DNA from: Burkholderia sp. Nafp2/4-1b
GTDB lineage: Bacteria > Pseudomonadota > Gammaproteobacteria > Burkholderiales > Burkholderiaceae
Length of the DNA: 64,000 nt
Assembly: GCF_003635165.1 (NCBI RefSeq)
Contig: NZ_ML058610.1
Location: forward strand, 275,174 to 339,173
Direction of reading: 5' to 3'
This document shows positions 1 to 7,737 of this stretch, piece after piece. Position 1 is the first letter of the stretch; the number at the start of each line of letters is the position of its first letter. Below the pieces are notes generated by a model. That model was not told the DNA's origin. It made no database searches and saw only the letters and a list, made by a program, of their open reading frames with translations. The position numbers were made by a program, and so were the translations under genes.

Positions 1-933
1 GCGCGCGGCCATGACGTCGCCGGTTCCACCGTGTACGTGACGCTCGAGCCGTGCAGCCACTTCGGCCGCACGCCGCCGTGCGCGAATGCGCTGATCGACG
101 CGCGCGTCGCGAAGGTCGTCGCGGCGATGGAAGACCCGAATCCGCAGGTATCGGGCCGCGGCCTCGGGATGCTGCGCGACGCCGGCATCGACGTGCGCTG
201 CGGACTGCTCGCGAACGAAGCGGGCGAACTGAACATCGGCTTCGTGTCGCGGATGACGCGCGGCCGCCCGTGGGTGCGGATGAAGACGGCCGCGTCGCTC
301 GATGCGCGCACCGCGCTGCCGTCCGGCGAAAGCCAGTGGATCACCGGCGAGGCCGCGCGTCTCGACGGCCACGCGTGGCGCGCGCGCGCATGCGCGATCC
401 TCACCGGCATCGGCACCGTGCGCGAGGACAACCCGCTGCTGACCGTGCGCGGCATCGACACGCCGCGCCAGCCGCAGCGCGTGCTGGTCGACAGCCGTCT
501 CGACCTGCCGCTCGATGCTCGCCTGCTCGAAGGCGCGCCGCTGCTGATCTTCTGCGGGCGGCTCGATGCCGGCGGCGAAGTGCGCGCGAACGTGCTGAAG
601 TCGCGCGGCGCGGAAATCGTGCCGCTCGCGAATGCGCACGGCAAGGTCGACCTGCCCGCGATGCTGGCGGCGCTCGGCGCACGCGGCGTCAACGAGCTGC
701 ACGTCGAGGCCGGTCACAAGCTGAACGGCTCGCTGCTGCGCGAGCGGTGCGTCGACGAGCTGCTGATCTATCTCGCGCCGAGCCTGCTCGGCAGCGACGC
801 GGCCGGCATGTTCGACCTCGCCGCGCCGGCGAGCCTCGACGCGCGCACGCGCCTCACGTTCCGCAGCGTCGAGCGGATCGGCGACGATCTGCGGATCCTG
901 GCGCGCGTCGCGGCGCCGGCCGCCTCCTACTGA
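1..933 (+). CDS. ribD: Bifunctional riboflavin deaminase/reductase RibD, 5' end missing
   Basis: This gene is cut by the left window edge; reading frame 1 is open from base 1 and ends at TGA 931-933. The family enzyme deaminates the pyrimidine from GTP cyclohydrolase II and then reduces its ribosyl side chain, the second and third steps of riboflavin synthesis. The visible N-terminal part carries the second half of the deaminase zinc site, TLEPCSHFGRTPPC. The HAE half lies outside the window. The C-terminal reductase domain starts near GRPWVRMKTAASLDART and contains the ITGEAAR segment. It is followed after 20 bases by riboflavin synthase, so the two are probably cotranscribed. Family assignment is secure; the true start cannot be seen. 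Confidence 0.95.
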   Translation, partial: ARGHDVAGSTVYVTLEPCSHFGRTPPCANALIDARVAKVVAAMEDPNPQVSGRGLGMLRDAGIDVRCGLLANEAGELNIGFVSRMTRGRPWVRMKTAASLDARTALPSGESQWITGEAARLDGHAWRARACAILTGIGTVREDNPLLTVRGIDTPRQPQRVLVDSRLDLPLDARLLEGAPLLIFCGRLDAGGEVRANVLKSRGAEIVPLANAHGKVDLPAMLAALGARGVNELHVEAGHKLNGSLLRERCVDELLIYLAPSLLGSDAAGMFDLAAPASLDARTRLTFRSVERIGDDLRILARVAAPAASY

Positions 934-953
934 AACCGAACGGAGCCGTCACG

Positions 954-1583
954 ATGTTTACCGGAATTGTCGCGGCCGTCGGCCGCATCGAATCGATCGC
1001 GCCGCTCGGCGCGTCGCCCGACGCGGGCGTGCGGCTGACCGTGCGCGCGGGCGGGCTCGACCTCGCCGACGTCGCGCTTGGCGACAGCATCGCGATCCAG
1101 GGCGCGTGCATGACGGTCATCGAAAAGACCGACACCGGCTTCGACGTCGACGTGTCGCGCGAAAGCCTGAACCGCACGGTCGGCCTCGCGCAGCCCGGCG
1201 AAGTGAACCTCGAGAAGGCGCTGCGCGCGCACGACCGCCTCGGCGGGCACATCGTGTCGGGCCACGTCGACGGCCTCGGCACCGTCACGCGCTTCGCACC
1301 GGTCGGCGAATCGCACGAGCTGCGGATCGTCGCGCCGCGCGAGCTCGGCCGCTATCTCGCGTACAAGGGCTCGATCACCGTCAACGGCGTGAGCCTGACC
1401 GTCAATTCCGTCGACGATCGTGCGGACGGCTGCGAATTCTCGATCAACCTGATCCCGCATACGGTCGAGGTCACGACGCTGCGTCACGTGAAGGCCGGCG
1501 ACAAGGTGAACCTCGAGATCGACATGATCGCGCGGTATGTCGAGCGGATGATGTCGGCCTCGCAAGGCGTGCACCAGGACTGA
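954..1583 (+). CDS. ribE: Riboflavin synthase, alpha subunit
   Basis: The 209-residue protein has the usual length of riboflavin synthase, which dismutates two 6,7-dimethyl-8-ribityllumazine molecules into riboflavin. Two lumazine-binding repeats are visible. The first starts with MFTGIV and includes GACMTV; the second starts near GGHIVSGHVDG and includes NGVSLTVN. The start is the ATG 20 bases after ribD, preceded by a CGGAG Shine-Dalgarno match. The rib genes here are split: ribD and ribE are separated from ribBX and ribH by a DUF1993 gene. The symbol ribC is used for the same enzyme in some species. Confidence 0.95.
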   Translation: MFTGIVAAVGRIESIAPLGASPDAGVRLTVRAGGLDLADVALGDSIAIQGACMTVIEKTDTGFDVDVSRESLNRTVGLAQPGEVNLEKALRAHDRLGGHIVSGHVDGLGTVTRFAPVGESHELRIVAPRELGRYLAYKGSITVNGVSLTVNSVDDRADGCEFSINLIPHTVEVTTLRHVKAGDKVNLEIDMIARYVERMMSASQGVHQD

Positions 1584-1766
1584 CCGGACGGGCTGCGCTC
1601 CTCCACCGGGAAAGCCGGCCGCCGGTTCGGCCCGACACCTGGCCGGATGGCCAACGACGCGCACGGGCCGGCGCGTCGCGCTAAGATGCAACGGCAGCGT
1701 TTTCGGCGCCGCATCGCACGGCGCGACCGATACCGGCTGCCCTCTTTTCCACCAGGAGTCGTCCCC

Positions 1767-2285
1767 ATGTCCATCTCGATGTACCAGGCTTCGCTGCCCG
1801 TCCTGATCCGCGGCCTCACCAACCTGCAGCACATCCTCGGCAAGGCGCAGGCGCACGCGGCCGAGAAGCAGATCGACCCGTCGGTGTTCATCGGCGCACG
1901 CCTCTATCCGGACATGCTGCCGCTCGTCCGCCAGGTCTACATCGCGACCGACACGGCCAAGGGCTGCGCCGCGCGGCTCGCGGGCGTCGACATCCCGAGC
2001 TATCCCGACGTCGAGCAGACCTTCGACGAACTGCATGCGCGCATCCAGAAGACGATCGACTACCTGAAGGGTTTCGACGCCGCGCAGATCGACGGCAGCG
2101 AGGCGCGCCAGGTCGTGTTGAAGATGCGCGTCGGCCCGATCGAGTTCACCGGCCAGTCGTACCTGCTGAACTTCGTGCTGCCCAACTTCTTCTTCCACGT
2201 GACGACCGCGTACGACATCCTGCGCCACAGTGGCGTCGAACTCGGCAAGCTCGACTACCTCGGCGGGCGCAACGAGCACGCGTGA
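1767..2285 (+). CDS. DUF1993 family protein
   Basis: The 172-residue protein begins MSISMYQASLPVLIRGL and ends in the HVTTAYDILRHSGVELGK segment typical of DUF1993. This family resembles the DinB/YfiT four-helix bundle, and its biochemical role is not established. The final helix has the conserved TAYDILRHxG pattern. The start is the ATG after ACCAGGAG; an upstream in-frame ATG at 1647 has no ribosome site and would add an atypical arginine-rich leader. The gene lies between the two riboflavin gene groups on the same strand, but this does not prove a link to flavin metabolism. Confidence 0.85.
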   Translation: MSISMYQASLPVLIRGLTNLQHILGKAQAHAAEKQIDPSVFIGARLYPDMLPLVRQVYIATDTAKGCAARLAGVDIPSYPDVEQTFDELHARIQKTIDYLKGFDAAQIDGSEARQVVLKMRVGPIEFTGQSYLLNFVLPNFFFHVTTAYDILRHSGVELGKLDYLGGRNEHA

Positions 2286-2428
2286 CGAACACACGTAACG
2301 CAACGCCGCGCCCCGGCCGGCCTGCGGCTGCCCGTATTCTTCGGGCCGGCGGCGGCGGCCCGGGCGGCCCCGCGCCGCAAGGCCGCCGCACCGCTTTCGG
2401 GCGCGCTCGGCGGTCGCCCGCAGCCCGC

Positions 2429-2454
2429 GCCAGCCGAAACGTAGTCCGGCTGGC
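2429..2454. repeat. 9-bp inverted repeat upstream of ribBX
   Basis: CGCCAGCCG (2428-2436) is followed, after 10 bases, by its exact complement CGGCTGGCG (2447-2455). A TAAAAT hexamer, a possible -10 box, follows directly at 2456-2461, and the ribBX start codon is 28 bases further on. The position suits an operator or a leader hairpin. The sequence does not resemble an FMN riboswitch. The role is inferred from position only. Confidence 0.4.
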
Positions 2455-2488
2455 GTAAAATACGCACTTTCCTCTTTCTCGCCCCCTT

Positions 2489-3631
2489 ATGACGCTCGCC
2501 TCCACGCTCGACATCATCGCGGAGTTGAAAGCCGGCCGGATGGTGATCCTGGTCGACGAAGAAGACCGCGAAAACGAAGGCGACCTCGTGATCGCCGCCG
2601 AATTCGTCACGCCGGAAGCGATCAACTTCATGGCCAAGTTCGGCCGCGGCCTGATTTGTCTGACGTTGACGCAGGAACGCTGCAAGCAGTTGCACCTGCC
2701 GCTGATGACCTACCGCAACGGCACGCAGTACGGCACGGCGTTCACGGTCAGCATCGAAGCGGCCGAAGGCGTGACGACCGGCATCTCGGCCGCCGACCGC
2801 GCGCACACGATCGCCACGGCGGTCGCGCACGACGTTCGCCCCGAGCACATCGTGCAGCCGGGCCATGTGTTCCCGATCATGGCGCAGCCGGGCGGCGTGC
2901 TGGTGCGCGCCGGCCACACCGAGGCCGGTTGCGATTTCACCGCGCTCGCGGGGCTCACGCCGGCCGCGGTGATCTGCGAGGTCATCAAGGACGACGGCAC
3001 GATGGCGCGCCTGCCCGACCTGCTCGAGTTCGCGAAGGAACACGGCCTGAAGATCGGCACGATCGCCGATCTGATCCACTACCGCAGCCGCACCGAATCG
3101 ATCATCGAGCGGATCGCCGAGCGCACGATGCAGACCGCGCACGGCACGTTCCGCGCGGTGCTGTACCGCGACCAGCCGAGCGGCTCGCCGCATATCGCGC
3201 TGGTGCGCGGCACGCCGTCGCCCGACGTCGACACGCCGGTGCGCGTGCATGAGCCGCTGTCGGTCCTCGACCTGCTCGAGACGGGCATCTCGACGCACTC
3301 GTGGACGCTCGACGCCGCGATGCGCGACATCGCGGAGCGCGACCTCGGCGTGATCGTGCTGCTCAACTGCGGCGACACGAAGGAACATCTGATCGACGTC
3401 TTCAAGGCGTTCGACGAGGAAGAAAGGGCCGCTGCGCTGAAGCGCCGGCCGGTCGATTTCAAGACGTTCGGCATCGGCGCGCAGATCCTGCGCGATGTCG
3501 GCGTCGCCAGGATGCAGGTGCTGTCGAATCCGCGCAAGCTGGGCAGCATGTCCGGCTACGGCCTCGAGGTCACGGGCTTCATTCCGATGCCCGGCGAAGA
3601 AGCCAAGTCCTGCCCGGCGTCCAACGCGTAA
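2489..3631 (+). CDS. ribBX: RibBX: DHBP synthase with degenerate GTP cyclohydrolase II-like domain
   Basis: The 380-residue protein makes 3,4-dihydroxy-2-butanone 4-phosphate from ribulose 5-phosphate. The N-terminal domain (about 1-205) has the acidic DEEDRENEGDL motif at residues 23-33 and the HTEAGCDFTALAGL segment. The C-terminal part aligns with GTP cyclohydrolase II near FGIGAQILRDVGV and NPRKLGSMSGYGLEV. It lacks the cysteine-rich zinc site (C-x-GD-x-FGS...CDC) and the RQEGRGIGL loop, so GTP cyclohydrolase activity is unlikely. This matches the RibBX variant known in proteobacteria. The start is the first ATG after a poor ribosome site. Next downstream is ribH. Confidence 0.9.
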   Translation: MTLASTLDIIAELKAGRMVILVDEEDRENEGDLVIAAEFVTPEAINFMAKFGRGLICLTLTQERCKQLHLPLMTYRNGTQYGTAFTVSIEAAEGVTTGISAADRAHTIATAVAHDVRPEHIVQPGHVFPIMAQPGGVLVRAGHTEAGCDFTALAGLTPAAVICEVIKDDGTMARLPDLLEFAKEHGLKIGTIADLIHYRSRTESIIERIAERTMQTAHGTFRAVLYRDQPSGSPHIALVRGTPSPDVDTPVRVHEPLSVLDLLETGISTHSWTLDAAMRDIAERDLGVIVLLNCGDTKEHLIDVFKAFDEEERAAALKRRPVDFKTFGIGAQILRDVGVARMQVLSNPRKLGSMSGYGLEVTGFIPMPGEEAKSCPASNA

Positions 3632-3684
3632 CCCGCCACGGCGCTTTCGCCCTATAACCGTTCATCCACACCACGGACCAGATC

Positions 3685-4200
3685 ATGGAAATCGGACAAT
3701 ACCAACCGAATCTCGAAGGCGACGGCCTGCGTATCGGCATCGTGCAATCCCGCTTCAACGAACCCGTCAGCAACGGCCTCGCCGATGCATGCGTCGAAGA
3801 ACTCGAGCGCCTCGGCGTCTCCGGTGAAGACGTGCTGCTCGTGTCGGTGCCCGGCGCGCTGGAAATCCCGCTCGCGCTGCAAAAGCTCGCGGAAAGCGGC
3901 CAGTTCGACGCACTGATCGCACTCGGCGCGGTAATCCGCGGCGAGACGTACCACTTCGAACTCGTGTCGAACGAAAGCGGCGCGGGCATCACCCGCATCG
4001 GCCTCGACTTCAACGTGCCGATCGCGAACGCGGTCCTGACGACCGAAAACGACGAGCAGGCCGTCGCGCGCATGACCGAAAAGGGTCGTGACGCCGCACG
4101 CGTCGCAGTCGAGATGGCCAATCTGACCATGGCCCTCGACCAGCTCGGCGACGAAGAGGACGAAGAAGAAGACGAAGACGACGAAGAGGAGCGCGCATGA
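3685..4200 (+). CDS. ribH: 6,7-dimethyl-8-ribityllumazine synthase with acidic tail
   Basis: Lumazine synthase condenses the DHBP made by RibBX with the aminopyrimidine to give the riboflavin precursor. The 171-residue protein has the substrate motifs VPGALEIPLAL and GAVIRGETYHFE, with the catalytic histidine in the latter. It is longer than the usual 150-160 residues because it ends in an almost purely acidic tail (DEEDEEEDEDDEEERA) encoded by GAA/GAC repeats. The stop overlaps the nusB start (ATGA), so the two genes are translationally coupled. Confidence 0.95.
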   Translation: MEIGQYQPNLEGDGLRIGIVQSRFNEPVSNGLADACVEELERLGVSGEDVLLVSVPGALEIPLALQKLAESGQFDALIALGAVIRGETYHFELVSNESGAGITRIGLDFNVPIANAVLTTENDEQAVARMTEKGRDAARVAVEMANLTMALDQLGDEEDEEEDEDDEEERA

Positions 4201-4634
4201 AGAAGAGCGCCCGCCGACAATCGCGCGAGCTGGCGACGCAGGGCCTGTATCAGTGGCTGCTGTCGAACGCGTCCTCCGGCGAGATCGACGCGCAACTGCG
4301 CGGCGCGCTCGGTTACGACAAGGCCGACAAGGAGTTGCTCGATGCGATCCTGCACGGTGTGATTCGCGAGCACGCCACGCTCGTCGAAGCCCTCACGCCG
4401 TCGCTGGACCGTCCGGTCGACCAGTTGTCGCCGGTCGAACGCGCCGTGCTGCTGATCGCGACGTTCGAGCTCACGCATCATGTCGAAACGCCGTATCGCG
4501 TGATCATCAACGAAGCAGTCGAACTCGCGAAGACGTTCGGCGGCTCCGATGGCTACAAGTACGTCAACGGCGTGCTCGACAAGCTCGCCGCGAAGCTGCG
4601 CCCCGCTGAAACGCAGGCGCGCCGCAACGGCTGA
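4197..4634 (+). CDS. nusB: Transcription antitermination factor NusB
   Basis: The 145-residue protein has the NusB features: an N-terminal RRQSRELATQGLYQWLLS helix and the conserved ETPYRVIINEAVELAK and KYVNGVLDKLA segments. NusB binds boxA RNA together with S10 and supports antitermination in rRNA operons. It overlaps the end of ribH by four bases, the common ribH-nusB arrangement. An intrinsic terminator follows 12 bases after the stop and probably ends the riboflavin operon. Confidence 0.96.
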   Translation: MKKSARRQSRELATQGLYQWLLSNASSGEIDAQLRGALGYDKADKELLDAILHGVIREHATLVEALTPSLDRPVDQLSPVERAVLLIATFELTHHVETPYRVIINEAVELAKTFGGSDGYKYVNGVLDKLAAKLRPAETQARRNG

Positions 4635-4646
4635 TTCCGTAGCTGG

Positions 4647-4670
4647 ACGGGCGCGCAGGCGCCCGTTTTT
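4647..4670 (+). terminator. Intrinsic terminator after nusB
   Basis: An 8-bp perfect stem, ACGGGCGC (4647-4654) with GCGCCCGT (4659-4666), closes a GCAG loop and runs into five T residues. It lies 12 bases after nusB. Confidence 0.85.
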
Positions 4671-4703
4671 CGTTCTCCCCCCGCTCCCCGCCCCGCCCGA
4701 CCG

Positions 4704-5900
4704 ATGAATACCAACGCCGATACGCTCGTCACGCTCGCCGCACGCGTCGACGCGATCCAGCCCTTCTATGTGATGGAACTGATGAAGGAGGCACAGCGGC
4801 TCGAGTCCTCCGGGCGCGATGTTATCCACATGGGCATCGGCGAGCCGGACTTCACCGCGCCGGAGCCGGTCGTCGAGGCGGCCGCGGCCGCATTGCGCCG
4901 CGGCGTCACGCAGTACACGAGCGCGCTCGGCATCGCGCCGCTGCGCGAAGCGATCGCCGCGCACTATGCGCGCGCGTACGGCCTCACGATCAGCCCCGAG
5001 CGGATCGTCGTGACGGCCGGCGCGTCGGCCGCGCTCCTGCTCGCGTGCCTCGCGCTCGTCGGCCGCGACGACGAAGTGCTGATGCCCGACCCGTCGTATC
5101 CGTGCAACCGGCACTTCGTCGCGGCGGCCGAAGGCCGCCCGGTGCTCGTGCCGAGCGGCCCGGAAGCCCGTTTCCAGCTCACCGCCGACGACGTCCGCAC
5201 GCGCTGGGGCAGCCGCACGCGCGGCGTGCTGCTCGCGTCGCCGTCGAACCCGACCGGCACGTCGCTCGAGCCCGACGAGCTGAAGCGCATCGTCGAAGCC
5301 GTGCGCGCCCGCGGCGGCTTCACCATCGTCGACGAGATCTACCAGGGGCTCAGCTACGACGCGGCGCCCGTGTCGGCGCTGTCTTACGGCGACGACGTCG
5401 TCACCGTGAACAGCTTTTCGAAGTACTTCAGCATGACCGGCTGGCGGCTCGGCTGGCTGGTCGTGCCACCCGCGCTCGTGAGCACGTTCGAAAAGCTGTC
5501 GCAGAACCTGTTCATCTGCCCATCCGCGCTCGCGCAGCACGCGGCGCTCGCGTGCTTCGAACCGGCGACGCTCGACATCTACGAAGCACGCCGCCTCGAG
5601 TTCAAGCGTCGCCGCGACTTCATCGCGCCGGCGCTCGAGCGGCTCGGCTTCACGGTCCCCGTGATGCCGGACGGCGCGTTCTACGTGTATGCGCACTGCG
5701 GCGGCGTCGCCCATCCGGCGGCGGGCGACAGCGCTGCGCTCACGCAGGCGATGCTGCACGACGCCGGCGTCGTGCTGGTGCCGGGCATGGACTTCGGCGT
5801 GCATGCGCCGCGCGACTATATCCGGCTGTCTTATGCGACCGCCTATTCACGCCTCGAAGAGGCCGTCGAGCGGCTCGCGACGCTGTTCGGCCAGCACTGA
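4704..5900 (+). CDS. Pyridoxal-phosphate aminotransferase, class I/II
   Basis: The 398-residue protein belongs to the fold-type I aminotransferases. Visible active-site elements are GIGEPDF (residues 44-50), SNPTG with Asn182, the VDEIYQGLSY loop with Asp210, and NSFSKYFSMTGWRLGW, where Lys240 should carry the PLP Schiff base and Arg248 binds phosphate. The amino donor cannot be told from sequence; aspartate- and alanine-type enzymes share these motifs. It starts at an ATG 70 bases after nusB, downstream of that operon's terminator, so it is likely an independent unit. Confidence 0.9.
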   Translation: MNTNADTLVTLAARVDAIQPFYVMELMKEAQRLESSGRDVIHMGIGEPDFTAPEPVVEAAAAALRRGVTQYTSALGIAPLREAIAAHYARAYGLTISPERIVVTAGASAALLLACLALVGRDDEVLMPDPSYPCNRHFVAAAEGRPVLVPSGPEARFQLTADDVRTRWGSRTRGVLLASPSNPTGTSLEPDELKRIVEAVRARGGFTIVDEIYQGLSYDAAPVSALSYGDDVVTVNSFSKYFSMTGWRLGWLVVPPALVSTFEKLSQNLFICPSALAQHAALACFEPATLDIYEARRLEFKRRRDFIAPALERLGFTVPVMPDGAFYVYAHCGGVAHPAAGDSAALTQAMLHDAGVVLVPGMDFGVHAPRDYIRLSYATAYSRLEEAVERLATLFGQH

Positions 5901-5952
5901 CTGACGCCCTGGCTACCCTCCCGCCCGGCGTACCGGGCGCTACCCATCGCGC

Positions 5953-5984
5953 AAAAAAAAGCACCCAAATCGGGTGCTTTTTTG
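5953..5984. terminator. Bidirectional terminator between aminotransferase and transglycosylase
   Basis: GCACCC (5961-5966) pairs with GGGTGC (5972-5977), flanked by an A-run (5953-5960) and a T-run (5978-5983). The hairpin therefore works on both strands. It serves the convergent genes ending at 5900 (plus) and 6021 (minus). Confidence 0.9.
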
Positions 5985-6020
5985 CTTGGGTCCGGCCAGA
6001 ACCGCGCGGTGCTACGAGGC

Positions 6021-7142
6021 TTACGCGCCGAGTTCCGAATGATCGCCGTGCGGCTGCTTCGCGGTGTCGACGCTCGCGTCGTCCTGCGGCGCACTCTTCG
6101 GCGCGGCGGCCTTCGCGGTGATCGGCTGTGCGTTGTCGAGCGTCGCGTGCACGCGCTTCGCGCCGCCTGACGCCGCCGTTACGGCCGCGGTCACGATCGG
6201 TTTCGACGGCTGGGCCGGCGCCTGCGGCGCATTGATCGGCACGCTGCGGCCACGCGCGACGTCGCGCAGGCGGCCGCGCTCGGCCATGACCTTCGAGCCG
6301 TACGCAGTGTCGTCCGGGTTCGTCGAGCCGTTGTACATGCGCAGGCCGCTCGCGAGCGAGCCGCCGCGGGCGATGCAGTCCTTCAGCACCAGCGCGCCCA
6401 CCTGCAGGTTCGCGAGCGGTTGCAGCGCGGTGTCGGTCCCGCCGAAATATTCGAACTTGTCGGAATGGACCTTCGACATGACCTGCATCAGGCCTTGTGC
6501 GCCCACGCCGCTTTCCGCGTACGGGTTGAAGCGCGATTCGATCGCCATCACGGACAGCAGCAGCAGCGGATCGAGGCCGACGTCGTGGCCGGTCTGGAAC
6601 GCGGCCTTGACGAGCTGGCCGAGCGGCTCCTGCGCGACGCGGTAGCGGCGCGACAGGTAGGTGGCGACGAGCGCCTGTTCGCGGTTCGACGCGAGCGCAC
6701 GATCGTCGCGCGCATCGGCCGGGACCCGCTGGGTCGGGATCAGTTTCGCGAGCGCGACGGGCGACGGGCCGTTGCGGGCCGCATCGGCCGCATCATTCTG
6801 CGCGGCGGTTTCGGGTGCGACGTCGAGACCGACGGCGAGCGCATCCGTTTCAGGAGCGTCTTCCTGCTGCGGCTGCGCGCCGGCAGGCGCGAAGTTCGGC
6901 AGCGGATGACCGGTCAGCAGACGGGCCGGACCGGCCTGCACGGCCGCGGATACGACCGGCATCAGCTTCGCGGCGAGGTTTCCCCGCACGGTCGGCAGCA
7001 GCCAGAGGGCAAGTGCGATCGCGACAGCGAAACAGCCGACAACGCTGAATAAATGGTGACTGACACGCGTCCCGCGACGCAACATACCACGCACGAACTG
7101 CGCATGCTGCTCACTAGGACGCCACGATAACCAAGCGTTCAT
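6021..7142 (-). CDS. Membrane-anchored lytic transglycosylase (SLT domain)
   Basis: The 373-residue protein has an N-terminal cytoplasmic stretch and one hydrophobic segment (LFSVVGCFAVAIALALWLL, about residues 31-49). A linker follows, then a Slt/LysM-type transglycosylase domain at about residues 195-300. The catalytic glutamate is in MAIESRFNPYAESGVGAQGLMQV. Such enzymes cleave glycan strands of peptidoglycan to 1,6-anhydro ends. The last 100 residues are Ala/Pro-rich and probably disordered. The start is supported by GGGAGA 8 bases upstream; Met20 is a shorter alternative. The structured RNA candidate at 7350-7490 lies upstream on the same strand. Confidence 0.88.
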   Translation of the reverse strand: MNAWLSWRPSEQHAQFVRGMLRRGTRVSHHLFSVVGCFAVAIALALWLLPTVRGNLAAKLMPVVSAAVQAGPARLLTGHPLPNFAPAGAQPQQEDAPETDALAVGLDVAPETAAQNDAADAARNGPSPVALAKLIPTQRVPADARDDRALASNREQALVATYLSRRYRVAQEPLGQLVKAAFQTGHDVGLDPLLLLSVMAIESRFNPYAESGVGAQGLMQVMSKVHSDKFEYFGGTDTALQPLANLQVGALVLKDCIARGGSLASGLRMYNGSTNPDDTAYGSKVMAERGRLRDVARGRSVPINAPQAPAQPSKPIVTAAVTAASGGAKRVHATLDNAQPITAKAAAPKSAPQDDASVDTAKQPHGDHSELGA

Positions 7143-7349
7143 TCAGATCATCTCCCATGAACATGACTCGTGCGGCTCGCTCAGCTCGATGGCGAGACAA
7201 AAAACGTGCCGCGGAATCACGATGCCGCACGCCTTGGTCGGGGCGCACGAGCATCGGGGAAACGGTATAAGTACCGTTCGAGGCCACGGTGTAAGAGGGC
7301 CGGCACCTTCGCACATTGGGCGAGGCGGGCATACGCGGTGGCACCCACG

Positions 7350-7490
7350 CAAAAAACCAGCGTCTCGTGGCGCTGGCTGGGACTACGACTAAGGCCGTCG
7401 AATACGCCGTGCAGGGTTCGGCGGACGGTGACGCGCTGCGTCAAAGATCGGTGATTGGCGGCTCGAAGCCTTTTACCCTGCAACCAATGT
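7350..7490 (-). ncRNA. Candidate structured small RNA of about 140 nt
   Basis: A minus-strand sigma-70-type promoter (7497-7524) is followed about 115 bases later by an intrinsic terminator (7351-7378), with no plausible ORF between them. Reading the RNA 5' to 3', TGCAGGGT (7482-7475) pairs perfectly with ACCCTGCA (7417-7410). This outer helix encloses two hairpins: GGCT-TCG-AGCC (7470-7460) and TGACGC-AGC-GCGTCA (7443-7429). The result is a closed multibranch fold plus a terminator stem. I do not recognise it as 6S, tmRNA, RNase P or SRP RNA. Termination before the transglycosylase start suggests a free sRNA; a regulatory 5' leader of that gene is the alternative. Confidence 0.6.
7351..7378 (-). 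terminator. Intrinsic terminator of the candidate sRNA
   Basis: On the minus strand CCAGCG (7376-7371) pairs with CGCTGG (7362-7357) across an 8-base loop, extended by G-U and A-U pairs. It is followed by six U residues (7356-7351). Confidence 0.75.
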
Positions 7491-7496
7491 GAGCGG

Positions 7497-7524
7497 ATTC
7501 TAGCAGGGTTTTATAGATCGTCAA
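7497..7524 (-). promoter_or_regulatory. Sigma-70-type promoter for the candidate sRNA
   Basis: On the minus strand the -35 box is TTGACG (7524-7519) and the -10 box is TAGAAT (7502-7497), each one base from consensus, with a 16-base spacer. The predicted start is near A7490. This is among the best-matching vegetative promoters noticed in the window. Confidence 0.7.
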
Positions 7525-7737
7525 CACTATAAAAAGTCAAAACTATAACAAAAAGTAATTTTGAATCGCCCTTCAGATCGCGAGCCCCTTGCCGTAGGGG
7601 CTTCGCGCGGGATCGACTTTTTTCGCGGCCGGGCGTGCGCGCGGCCACCCGGGTAAAATCGTCGGTCGATTCGGGGCCGCAGCGGCCGCTGCGCCCGCCC
7701 ATCGCTGCCCGCCCGCGGGCGGCCCGGACCCTTCTTC

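Larger units (their letters stand above)
7143..7737. other. 595-base intergenic region between transglycosylase and ubiD
   Basis: No convincing protein gene is present; the short ORFs lack ribosome sites and recognisable motifs. The middle (7350-7524) holds a minus-strand promoter, a folded RNA candidate and its terminator. Bases 7511-7562 are strikingly AT-rich for this genome and probably contain promoter elements for both directions. I see nothing definable in 7143-7349 or 7563-7737. Confidence 0.6.

Noticed and set aside
2286..2488. Possible FMN riboswitch before ribBX
   Set aside because: The conserved RFN blocks are not present; only an inverted repeat is visible.
7170..7483. Several 60-95 codon ORFs upstream of the transglycosylase on both strands
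   Set aside because: They overlap each other and the structured RNA candidate, and none has a convincing ribosome site or motif.
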